The notes under the pieces are model-generated. The model saw only the letters and a program-made list of their open reading frames with translations, ran no database searches and had not been told where the DNA came from. Both the position numbers and the translations under genes were made by a program. Of a stretch of 64,000 nucleotides of DNA, positions 57,087 to 64,000 are shown piece by piece. How positions within the stretch are numbered: position 1 is the first letter of the stretch; every line of letters begins with the position of its first letter. Source of the DNA: Terriglobales bacterium (GTDB lineage Bacteria > Acidobacteriota > Terriglobia > Terriglobales > Acidobacteriaceae); contig DATHMF010000026.1 of the NCBI GenBank assembly GCA_035487355.1, positions 1 to 64,000 on the forward strand, given 5' to 3'.

Positions 57087-58594
57087 AAACTTCACGCCGC
57101 GAATTCCTGGCATTGAGCAGCGCGGCCCTGGTGGGGCTTTCGGTCAAGTCTGACCGGCAGATCGAAGGCGCTTTCGTCAATGATTCCTTCGCCCTGGGAC
57201 ACATGCTGCGAGACCGCGCGCCCTTCCCAAAAACTGTGAGGGTCGAGAAGCATCCGGTGGTGATTGTGGGCGGCGGTATTGCAGGCTTGAGCGCCGCCTG
57301 GCGCCTGAACAAACGGCGCTTCACTGATTTCGTGCTGCTGGAGATGAATGAGCAAGCGGGAGGTAATTCGCGCTGGGGAGAAAACGAGATCACAGCTTAT
57401 CCGTGGGGCGCACACTATGTTCCCGTTCCGGGAACGAAAGCAGTATACGTTCGCGAACTGTTTGAGGAGCTCGGAGTGCTCAAGAACGGCGAATGGGAAG
57501 AACGCTACCTCTGCTTTACGCCGAAAGAGCGGCTCTTCCTGCACGGCCGCTGGCAGGAAGGAATTGAGCCTGCCCTCGGTCTCACTCCCGAAGACAGAAG
57601 ACAATTCCGGCACCTGGAACAATTGATTGGTGAATTTCGCGCAAGCGGAGAGTTCACCATCCCCATGGAACAGGGCCTCACTTCCAAATATGCATCGCTT
57701 GACCAGATCTCATTTTCCGATTGGCTGCATCAACAAGGGCTCAACTCGACAGTCCTGACCTGGTATATGAATTACTGCTGCCGCGATGACTTTGGCGCGC
57801 TGGCGGTGGACACATCAGCATGGGCCGGAGTCCATTACTTTGCGGCCCGAGAGGCGGAGGACAAGGGACCTATCACATGGCCGGAAGGAAATGGCTGGAT
57901 CGTGCGCCGGCTGCTGGAGCGCGTTGGAAAATATATCCGGACCGCACAAGCGGTGCACCGCATTACGCCGCGTGGAAACAAGCTCAGCGTTTTTGCAGGA
58001 GAGACCGAATACCAGGCCGAAGCTGTGATCTTTGCGGCGCCAACATTTCTGGCCCCTTACTTGATCGAAGGCTTTACTCCGCTGCACGATTTTGAATACT
58101 CTCCGTGGCTGACGGCCAACATTACCCTGGAGCGAATTCCAGAACGCCACAACCAGGAGCCGACCTGGGACAACGTAGTCATGAACTCACCGACCCTGGG
58201 CTACGTTGATGCCATGCACCAGAGCCTGCGCACCAACATTGAACGGACCGTCTGGACATTTTATTGGGCGCTGGCGGAGGGCACTCCTTCGCAAAATCGC
58301 TATCTGCTGCTGAATAAGGATTGGCAATACTGGAAGGAAGCAATTCTTAGCGACTTGGAGCGGGTGCATCCCGACATCCGTAGTTGTGTTTCACGCATTG
58401 ACCTGATGCGGATGGGACACGCCATGGTTCGTCCCAAAACGGGAGCCATCTTTTCCGCCGAACGCCGCAAACTCGCCCACCTTCACGGCCACATACTCTT
58501 TGCGAATTCTGACCTAAGTGGCTTTTCAATTTTTGAAGAAGCGCAATATCGCGGCGTGCGCGCGGCCGAGAAGACGCTCGAGATCGTCGGTTGA
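57083..58594 (+). CDS. Tat-exported FAD-dependent amine oxidase
   Basis: 503 aa. TTG start overlapping the previous stop (TTGA). The twin-arginine motif TSRREFLAL at 3-11 precedes a hydrophobic stretch. The FAD fold starts at [17 protein letters not shown] (GGGIAG at 63-68) with Glu87, followed by [17 protein letters not shown] and a C-terminal FAD segment ([15 protein letters not shown]...[30 protein letters not shown]) of the flavin amine oxidase family (MAO/polyamine oxidase). Being last but one in a spermidine synthase operon, it may oxidise periplasmic polyamines and release hydrogen peroxide. The C-terminus is translationally coupled to a catalase-like mini-gene. Confidence 0.85.
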   Translation: MKTSRREFLALSSAALVGLSVKSDRQIEGAFVNDSFALGHMLRDRAPFPKTVRVEKHPVVIVGGGIAGLSAAWRLNKRRFTDFVLLEMNEQAGGNSRWGENEITAYPWGAHYVPVPGTKAVYVRELFEELGVLKNGEWEERYLCFTPKERLFLHGRWQEGIEPALGLTPEDRRQFRHLEQLIGEFRASGEFTIPMEQGLTSKYASLDQISFSDWLHQQGLNSTVLTWYMNYCCRDDFGALAVDTSAWAGVHYFAAREAEDKGPITWPEGNGWIVRRLLERVGKYIRTAQAVHRITPRGNKLSVFAGETEYQAEAVIFAAPTFLAPYLIEGFTPLHDFEYSPWLTANITLERIPERHNQEPTWDNVVMNSPTLGYVDAMHQSLRTNIERTVWTFYWALAEGTPSQNRYLLLNKDWQYWKEAILSDLERVHPDIRSCVSRIDLMRMGHAMVRPKTGAIFSAERRKLAHLHGHILFANSDLSGFSIFEEAQYRGVRAAEKTLEIVG

Positions 58595-58773
58595 ACCGCG
58601 CACAGATCACAATTGACGACGCCAGCATGCAGTCGGTGCCGCTGCGCATCCAGGAGTTGCAGATCCAGCACTTCTATAAGGCCGATCCGGAGTATGGACG
58701 CGGCGTGGCGCAAGGACTAGGCCTCAACGTTGATAAGGTCATGAAACAGAAGCAAGAGAGCGCTGCAGATTAA
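58591..58773 (+). CDS. catalase C-terminal-domain-like mini-protein, 60 aa
   Basis: TTG start overlapping the amine oxidase stop by 4 bases. The sequence [33 protein letters not shown] matches from memory the end of catalases ([25 protein letters not shown]). No catalase haem-binding or core domain lies upstream in any frame. It may be a decayed catalase end carried into the operon, or a kept interaction module. The gene is real in the sense that the frame is open and coupled; its function is open. Confidence 0.55.
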   Translation: MNRAQITIDDASMQSVPLRIQELQIQHFYKADPEYGRGVAQGLGLNVDKVMKQKQESAAD

Positions 58774-58792
58774 ACTGTAGTTTCAAAACAGA

Positions 58793-58824
58793 GGGAGAGG
58801 AAGCCAGAGGCTTGCTCTCCCTTT
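58793..58824 (+). terminator. terminator of the polyamine operon
   Basis: GGGAGAG, G, AAGCC (58793-58805), loop AGA, then GGCTT, G, CTCTCCC (58809-58821) form a 12-13-bp stem with one G/G mismatch, followed by TTT. Confidence 0.7.
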
Positions 58825-58855
58825 GCAATTTTGAAAAGATTATGCAATCCAATCC

Positions 58856-59335
58856 CTAGGCCAGCATGCGTCCTTCGCGGGTAAGAGCTAACTCATTACA
58901 TCTCTTGGCGAAGCGGGAGTACCACTGCTGCTTGAACTCGCGCATGACTTCAATCACATCGCGGCCTGATATCTCCAAAGTTTTTCCGTCGATCTCGAGC
59001 CAGACAGAAATATTGGTGGCGCCATGACCATCCGGCAGGAAAGAGATCCACTGCTGAACTATGTTTTGCATTTCGTGATGGATCCAGCCGATCCTGTTGG
59101 GCGGTGAAGAGCCGATGATTACACACTCAGTGTCGAATTTCAGGGGCCGGAGCATCTCCATGCTTACCCTGCTGCCGAGAACCCAAGGGTTTCCTTTTGT
59201 CCATTCAATTTCCCCGTAGGTACCGGGGACAAAAGAGTTCCAATTTTCCCAATCGGTGAAAACTCTCCAACAAAGGCCGGGATCGGCGCAGGTGTGAACG
59301 GTGAATTCGATTCGTTGCGGCAGTCGGCTGGGCAT
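58856..59335 (-). CDS. SRPBCC-superfamily protein
   Basis: 159 aa from the ATG at 59335; the longer frame would add 51 residues with the wrong composition. The START/Bet v 1-like pattern reads RIEFTVHTCADPGLCWRVFTDWENWNSFVPGTYGEIEWTKGNPWVLGSRVSMEMLRPLKFDTECVIIG..., with a final helix EVMREFKQQWYSRFAKRCNELAL. The fold binds hydrophobic ligands in a cavity; ligand unknown. Convergent with the polyamine operon. Confidence 0.7.
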   Translation of the reverse strand: MPSRLPQRIEFTVHTCADPGLCWRVFTDWENWNSFVPGTYGEIEWTKGNPWVLGSRVSMEMLRPLKFDTECVIIGSSPPNRIGWIHHEMQNIVQQWISFLPDGHGATNISVWLEIDGKTLEISGRDVIEVMREFKQQWYSRFAKRCNELALTREGRMLA

Positions 59336-59417
59336 GGTGCAAACTCGAGACTGGCCCGTAAATCTCAGGAGAATTATACAAGCGAAGACAAGCGCCAACC
59401 GCGCGGATTTAATAATT

Positions 59418-59450
59418 TCACCACGGAGGCACAGAGACACGGAGAAAAGC
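59418..59450. repeat. dispersed repeat family C, copy 1
   Basis: CACCACGGAGGCACAGAGACACGGAGAAA. The same core recurs at 63181-63203, and complements are at 34440 and 36556. Confidence 0.6.
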
Positions 59451-59499
59451 AAACACAAGCCTGTACTGCTGGAATGGCTGTAACACAAGCCTAGAGCTT

Positions 59500-62214
59500 C
59501 TATGCAACAAGAGTACCGGTGGGTTCGCCGGTTTCTGTTTTTAATTCGGGGTCTTTACTTTGCGCGTCTTTGGCGTCTTTATCTTTATCCTCTTTGTCTT
59601 TAGCTTTATCTTGAGGGCTGGGGCTTTGCTGCGGGAGGATTTTTAGCAGCTCTCCCAGCTTGATGAACAACTCGCGCCGGCGGGCGGATTTCTCCTGCTG
59701 GTCTTTCTTCTGTTCATCTGGTTTGTTCTCACCCGGTTGTTGCTGATTTTTTTCCTGTTCTTGCCTGGCTTGTTCCCGCTCGTCCGCGTGTTGGGCATTT
59801 TTTTGTTCAGCCGGTGGAGCAGAGAGTTTTTGCATCAATTCGTAATAAATGTTCTGCGCCTTCCAGAAATCCACGTAGAAGGGCAGCATGCACCCGAGTT
59901 CAACGGTGGCGACCGCTTTTTGCAGCACCAGCAAATCATCGGGCTGGGATTCGAGACGCTTCATGATGCGCTCCACGGCCACGCGCGTGGCGAACCCGAG
60001 CGAACTGGCTTCAAAGGAAACCTGGTCACGCTTGGCAGCCTCGAGCAGCATGGCCACCTGCAGCAGATCAGGCTCGGGGGCCTGCAGCGCATGGCGCAGT
60101 TGCTGGTTGAGCACGAATTCGGCGGTGTGATGAAACACTGGCGGCTGGGGCGCGCCCAGCTCGGCCACAAAGCGCATAAGAGGCGCGTGCTTCTCGTAAA
60201 CCCTGCGGTAACTGGCCTCAGATTCCTGCAAGGTGGTTTCGAGGATGCTCTGCACAATGGCCCGGCGCTGCTCGCTGAACAACGATTCCAGCGAATACAC
60301 CGGCCCGCCAAAGCGCTCGTGTAACAGATCAAAAAGCGCGGGGTAATTCCCATTTTGGAAAGAAGCGGAGAACTCTTCGAGAAGGCTGTTGAAGCCGGTG
60401 GTCATGGCATGTAGATGCTGCACACCTGCCTGCACATGATGATCGCCAGTATGCAGGACGGCAAAGCGCAAATGGGCTTCTTCGGTGGTAATGCGCGAGC
60501 GAATGTTCACCTCACCCATGACCAAAGTCGCCGGCCCGGAGCGGACTTTGTGAAACTCCCTGGGATCAATCTCGTAGCAGAAAGTATTGGTCTTGCTCTC
60601 GCTGGGCAAAAACATACAGCTCAGGGCGTAGTGTGCCCCGACGTTTCGTAAATCAACGACCGCAGGTTTGATCCATTGCCGGTAGATCACACCGGCATCG
60701 CCCAGATGCGGCAAGTTGCTGGGAGCTTCTTCCAGCATCGTTATAAAGTGGCTGTGCAAAGCCAAACCCGGGAACAGTTCTTCGCCCAGTTGAAGCGCGC
60801 GCGCGGCGTACCGCATAACCTGCACAGTCTCAAGGCCGCTGACTTCATCGAAAAACCAGGCGCAGCTGGTGTACATGAGCATGAGATGGCGTTGCATCTC
60901 GAGCAGCTTGAGAACGGTGAGGCGCTGGGCAGCATCGAGCGGGCTGCGGGCGTGCTGCTCGAGAAAGCGATTGATATTGGAGAGCGAACGGTCGAGGACG
61001 ATTTCAATGTAGGCATTGCGCGCCGCCCAAGGGTCGTGCAGCAGAGTGCCGGCCAGCTCCTCAAAGTGCTGGGCTAGTTTGTCGCGCAGCCAATCGAAGG
61101 CCTCGCGCAGCGGCGCGCGCCATTGCTGCCGCCAGCCGGGGCGCCCGGAGTTGCATCCGCAGTCGCTACGCCAGCGCTCGACGCCGTGAGAGCAGCTCCA
61201 CGAACTTTTTTGCACGACCTCAACCTGATGCGCGGGAGGATGGTGCTCGAGAAACTCGCCATAGTTGGTGAGCTTCACCGACTCGTGATTGGACAAACGG
61301 TTGATGGTATAGGCGAGCGCCATGTCTCCGTGGGGGTGGTGGTGGCCGTAGCTTTCTCCATCGGTGGCAACGTGCACGAGCTGCGACCAGGTGCGCTTTT
61401 CCGAGAAGCCTGAGAGAAAACGCTGCACGAAATTTTCACCGCTGGAGAGCAGATGCTCAAATGCGATGGCCTGCGAGATAGGCCCATCGTAAAAAAAGAG
61501 GTTGATCTTCCGCCCGGAAGGAAGAATGCAAAGATATGCACGGGAAGGATCAATGCTGGCGTGGTGAAGCTCTTTCCAGCGGCGTCCACCGATGCGGCGC
61601 ACGCGCGCAGCCTGGCGCGGCGCAAGAATAGTAAAACGGATGCCAACTTCGGCGAGGACTTCTAACGTTTCGTTGTCCACCGCGGTTTCGGGGAGCCACA
61701 TGCCTTCAGGAGCCCGTCCGAAGCGGCGTTCGAAATCACGAATCCCCCATAAGACCTGCGTCTTCTTATCGCGCAGGTTGGCCAGCGGCAGAATCATGTG
61801 GTTGTAGGCCTGGGCGATAGCTGATCCGTGACCGCCAAAACGTTCGCGGCTTACGCGGTCGGCTTCAAGAATAGCGCGATAGATTTCGGGTTGCTGCAAT
61901 TCCATCCAGGAGAGGAGCGTGGGCCCGAAGTTGAAACTGATGTTGGAATAATTATTGACGATGCGCTCGATGCGCTTTTCGGAATCCAGAATGCGCGAAG
62001 CGGAGTTGGGCGCATAACACTCGGCGGTAATGCGCTGGTTCCAGTCGTGAAAGGGATAGGCGGAGTCCTGGACTTCGATCTCCTCCAGCCAGGGATTCTC
62101 GCGCGGAGGCTGATAGAAATGCGCATGAATACAGACGTACTTGCGAGTCTCGGGAGAAGCCCCGTTACTGGTGGAGGAGGGCGTCTCCGTTAACGGCTCA
62201 TGTGAAGATTGCAT
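59500..62214 (-). CDS. glycoside hydrolase family 57 protein with DUF3536 domain
   Basis: 904 aa. The N-terminal GH57 fold has CIHAHFYQPPRENPWLEEIE near 28-47, NISFNFGPTLLSWME, the GMWLPETAVD segment (catalytic nucleophile region) near 170, and LVHVATDGESYGHHHPHGDMALAY near 285-310 with a catalytic Asp candidate. A central DUF3536 domain follows. Residues about 770-904 are Lys/Glu/Gln/Asp-rich and disordered, with a short helical RRRELFIKLGELLKILPQ inside. GH57 enzymes act on alpha-glucans such as glycogen; substrate not proven. No signal peptide. Confidence 0.85.
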   Translation of the reverse strand: MQSSHEPLTETPSSTSNGASPETRKYVCIHAHFYQPPRENPWLEEIEVQDSAYPFHDWNQRITAECYAPNSASRILDSEKRIERIVNNYSNISFNFGPTLLSWMELQQPEIYRAILEADRVSRERFGGHGSAIAQAYNHMILPLANLRDKKTQVLWGIRDFERRFGRAPEGMWLPETAVDNETLEVLAEVGIRFTILAPRQAARVRRIGGRRWKELHHASIDPSRAYLCILPSGRKINLFFYDGPISQAIAFEHLLSSGENFVQRFLSGFSEKRTWSQLVHVATDGESYGHHHPHGDMALAYTINRLSNHESVKLTNYGEFLEHHPPAHQVEVVQKSSWSCSHGVERWRSDCGCNSGRPGWRQQWRAPLREAFDWLRDKLAQHFEELAGTLLHDPWAARNAYIEIVLDRSLSNINRFLEQHARSPLDAAQRLTVLKLLEMQRHLMLMYTSCAWFFDEVSGLETVQVMRYAARALQLGEELFPGLALHSHFITMLEEAPSNLPHLGDAGVIYRQWIKPAVVDLRNVGAHYALSCMFLPSESKTNTFCYEIDPREFHKVRSGPATLVMGEVNIRSRITTEEAHLRFAVLHTGDHHVQAGVQHLHAMTTGFNSLLEEFSASFQNGNYPALFDLLHERFGGPVYSLESLFSEQRRAIVQSILETTLQESEASYRRVYEKHAPLMRFVAELGAPQPPVFHHTAEFVLNQQLRHALQAPEPDLLQVAMLLEAAKRDQVSFEASSLGFATRVAVERIMKRLESQPDDLLVLQKAVATVELGCMLPFYVDFWKAQNIYYELMQKLSAPPAEQKNAQHADEREQARQEQEKNQQQPGENKPDEQKKDQQEKSARRRELFIKLGELLKILPQQSPSPQDKAKDKEDKDKDAKDAQSKDPELKTETGEPTGTLVA

Positions 62215-62253
62215 GACTAATACTATTATCCACAGCTTACAGCATTTGGCACT

Positions 62254-62326
62254 GGTTAGCAGTCAGCACTCAAGTATTCAGCCAAAGACACCGCTCACCG
62301 CGGATTTCACCGATTACGTGGATGAA
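62254..62326. repeat. dispersed repeats: family A copy 4 and family D copy 2
   Basis: AGTCAGCACTCAAGTATTCAG (family A) and CTCACCGCGGATTTCACCGATTACGTGGATGAA (62294-62326, family D). The D repeat runs into the start of the following gene. Confidence 0.55.
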
Positions 62327-63173
62327 TGGCATTTATAATCTCATTCCTGCGGGGTATTTCGTGACGGTGGTTGCTACAGAATGTCCGATTTGCAATGGCA
62401 CGGGTTGGAAGCCGGTAACGGATTCCAGCGCCGACGTCTCTTCAGACGCGGCGAAACGTCCGGGGCGCGTGACCCGGTGCGATTGCATCCTCAAAAAGCG
62501 GACAGGACTCATGCTGCAGCAGGCGTACATTCCAGCGCGCTATGAGCATTGCGAGTTGCGGGAGTTCGTCACGAAAACTTCAGGAAGCAATCCGTCGCTG
62601 GAAGCTGCATTGCTGGCAGCGGAGAGCTTCGTGAAGGAATACCCGATAGAGAAAACCGGGCTACTGTTCATTGGACCCATCGGAGTGGGCAAGACGCACC
62701 TGGCGGTGGGAATTGTGCGCGAACTGGTCCTGCAAAAAAGTGTTCCCTGCCTGTTCTATGACTACCGCGAGCTGCTGAAAGAAATACAGAACTCCTACAA
62801 CCCTACCGTCAACACCACGGAGATGGCCATTTTGCGGCCGGTGTTCGAGGCTGAGGTCCTGGTGCTCGACGAGCTGGGCGCGGTGAAGCCGAGCGAGTGG
62901 GTGTGGGACACGGTCAGCCTTATCCTTAATACCCGGTACAACGACAAGCGCACTACCATTATTACGACGAACTTTCCCGATCAGCCGCCGGCGATGGCCG
63001 ATGGCCCCCGCGACTTAACAGCACGTAATCAAGCCGCACGAGCAGTCCGCGAAGAAACCCTGGGTGACCGCATCGGCGAACGCATGCGCTCGCGGCTGCA
63101 CGAGATGTGCCGCAAAGTCGAGATGCAGGGCAGTGATTTCCGGCAGCGCGTGCGCAGTACAAGCCTTCGATAA
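62322..63173 (+). CDS. DnaC/IstB-like AAA+ ATPase with N-terminal zinc finger
   Basis: 283 aa. The N-terminus holds CPICNGTGW (near 21) and RCDC (near 50), a zinc finger. The AAA+ core has Walker A GPIGVGKTH near 117, Walker B VLVLDELGAVKPSEW near 180, sensor ITTNFPD near 208 and an Arg finger region GDRIGERMRSRLHEMC near 245. It resembles DnaC/DnaI helicase loaders rather than IstB of IS21, because no istA transposase is nearby. The 5' end starts inside a family D repeat, so the first 10-15 residues are uncertain. Confidence 0.85.
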   Translation: MNGIYNLIPAGYFVTVVATECPICNGTGWKPVTDSSADVSSDAAKRPGRVTRCDCILKKRTGLMLQQAYIPARYEHCELREFVTKTSGSNPSLEAALLAAESFVKEYPIEKTGLLFIGPIGVGKTHLAVGIVRELVLQKSVPCLFYDYRELLKEIQNSYNPTVNTTEMAILRPVFEAEVLVLDELGAVKPSEWVWDTVSLILNTRYNDKRTTIITTNFPDQPPAMADGPRDLTARNQAARAVREETLGDRIGERMRSRLHEMCRKVEMQGSDFRQRVRSTSLR

Positions 63174-63180
63174 ATAGTTT

Positions 63181-63203
63181 TTTACCACAGAGGCACAGAG
63201 AAG
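63181..63203. repeat. dispersed repeat family C, copy 2
   Basis: TTTACCACAGAGGCACAGAG, directly downstream of the DnaC-like gene. Confidence 0.5.
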
Positions 63204-63213
63204 AAACCCTCAG

Positions 63214-63525
63214 TCAAGCACCTCGTACTATCTCTTCCCATGCTTCTTCTGCATTTGCGATGACTTCACAATCACAATAGCCACCATGTTCTTCCAACCA
63301 TGTAATTACTTTTTGTAATGGCAAGCCAGCAGTCGAGAGAAATGCATGAGTATGGGTTAGAGTGTGATCACAAGCTGTTGCCGACAACTTCTCGTCAACA
63401 TAGTCGAATAGCTCGTGCATTGCTGTGTTATTTAGAGGCAGACGTGCTCTTTCGATCTCACGTTCGCTTTGTTTGACTTGTCGGCTTAATAACTTGCATC
63501 GCTCTTTTTCTTCCTTGGAAGTCAT
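63214..63525 (-). CDS. DUF2695 domain protein, 103 aa
   Basis: Starts at ATG 63525 (MTSKEEKERCKLL). The DUF2695 pattern is visible: LPLNNTAMHELFDYVDEKLSATACDHTLTHTHAFLSTAGLPLQKVITWLEEHGGYCDCEVIANAEE, with CxC in YCDCEV and a final acidic end. Small cytoplasmic protein of unknown function. Its codon use and composition look somewhat different from neighbours (lower GC), which may suggest recent transfer. Confidence 0.75.
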   Translation of the reverse strand: MTSKEEKERCKLLSRQVKQSEREIERARLPLNNTAMHELFDYVDEKLSATACDHTLTHTHAFLSTAGLPLQKVITWLEEHGGYCDCEVIANAEEAWEEIVRGA

Positions 63526-63568
63526 TTCTGCCCCCTTCAAACGAATACTGCACCTATGAGCGTGAAAG

Positions 63569-64000
63569 CTAGCCACCCATTTTGGGATGCTGCAAATGAA
63601 ACCCCGTGGCATCCTGATAGGCTTTGGCCAAAGCGAGCATCTTAGCTTCGCCGTAGAGTTGACCCAAAAAAGTAAGACTCACGGGTGTGCCCGGGCCGCC
63701 TGGCTCCAGATCGCCGTTGTCGAGCACGTGGGGCACGGGAGCATCATCGCCGCGGAAACCGTTGGGCAGAATGACTGCCGGGTGTCCGGTAAGGTTGGTG
63801 ACGACAAGTTGCGTGGTTCCGGTAGGAGCAACGATTACATCGAACTGGTCGAAAATTTTGGCCATGGCTTCGATCGCCATCATGCGAGCGCGGTTGGCCT
63901 GAATGTACTCGACCGCGGGGATGAAGCGTGCCGCACGGAATATATTGGGCCAGTCGTTTTTGGATTGTTGTGTAAGCAGCTTGTCACGTCCACTGCGGGT
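63569..64000 (-). CDS. amidase (amidase signature family), C-terminal part
   Basis: The frame is open to the right edge, so only the last 143 residues are visible; the ATG at 63883 is internal. FDQFDVIVAPTGTTQLVVTNLTGHPAVILPNGF is the C-terminal amidase signature found in GatA-like and aryl-amidase family enzymes, and PGTPVSLTFLGQLYGEAKMLALAKAYQDATGFH ends the domain. The catalytic Ser-cisSer-Lys triad would lie beyond the window. Substrate unknown. Confidence 0.9.
   Translation of the reverse strand, partial: TRSGRDKLLTQQSKNDWPNIFRAARFIPAVEYIQANRARMMAIEAMAKIFDQFDVIVAPTGTTQLVVTNLTGHPAVILPNGFRGDDAPVPHVLDNGDLEPGGPGTPVSLTFLGQLYGEAKMLALAKAYQDATGFHLQHPKMGG

Noticed and set aside
62322-63173. IS21-type insertion sequence (IstB)
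   Set aside because: No istA transposase and no terminal inverted repeats; the zinc-finger N-terminus fits DnaC-type loaders.

Overview
The window looks like a chromosomal segment of a moderately GC-rich, Gram-negative, uncultured-type bacterium. My best guess is Acidobacteriota (Terriglobia-like). That is an inference from the mix of a TonB receptor with an N-terminal carboxypeptidase-regulatory domain, exported TldD/TldE-like proteins, a SYLF protein, a BamD-like protein, a GH57/DUF3536 protein and many low-complexity intergenic repeats. No database search was possible. The left edge is the 5' end of a 16S rRNA gene (minus strand) with its leader and promoters.

Layout. 1-3.5 kb: 16S rRNA start, a small hypothetical gene and an EF-G paralogue with altered GTPase motifs. 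3.7-6.8 kb: a TonB-dependent receptor between two small Cys/His-rich exported proteins. 7.5-8.0 kb: a peroxiredoxin whose peroxidatic cysteine codon is an in-frame TGA (probable selenocysteine), divergent from an MBL-fold hydrolase. 9.2-17.1 kb: DusB, a JAMM protease, an exported TldD/TldE-like pair, a ThiS/MoaD-like sulfur carrier ending GG-Phe and a MoeB-rhodanese protein. 17.6-26.7 kb: two tandem alpha/beta hydrolases, prmC-prfA, DUF1385, an ATP-dependent DNA ligase and a CDF transporter. 27-39.7 kb: mostly housekeeping (BON protein, MGMT, L28, RidA, RelA/SpoT, GltX, L31, a cysteine synthase, SYLF). 39.8-50.8 kb: ABC ATPase, Rpe, BamD-like, a response regulator with a very long acidic tail, GyrB and an FKBP.

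51.0-58.8 kb holds the most system-like block. A divergent phage CII-like regulator faces a tightly packed plus-strand operon: SPFH/zinc-ribbon protein, AdoMet decarboxylase, two DUF4178 zinc-ribbon proteins, a 61-aa membrane protein, DUF350 protein, membrane-embedded spermidine synthase, Tat-type FAD amine oxidase, and a mini-gene that resembles only the C-terminal end of catalase. Three GTTCAAAA-type sites at exact 19-bp steps lie in the divergent promoter. I read it as a polyamine-linked envelope-stress module; parts are known from comparative genomics (DUF350/DUF4178/SpeD/SpeE neighbourhoods), but this composition is unusual.

58.9-64 kb: SRPBCC protein, GH57/DUF3536 protein, DnaC-like ATPase, DUF2695 protein and the C-terminal part of an amidase cut by the window edge.

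A second cross-window theme is sulfur/selenium chemistry: JAMM protease, sulfur carrier, MoeB-rhodanese and cysteine synthase are all present and could form a protein-bound-thiocarboxylate (CysO-type) cysteine pathway. No tRNA, CRISPR array, complete IS element or prophage was seen.
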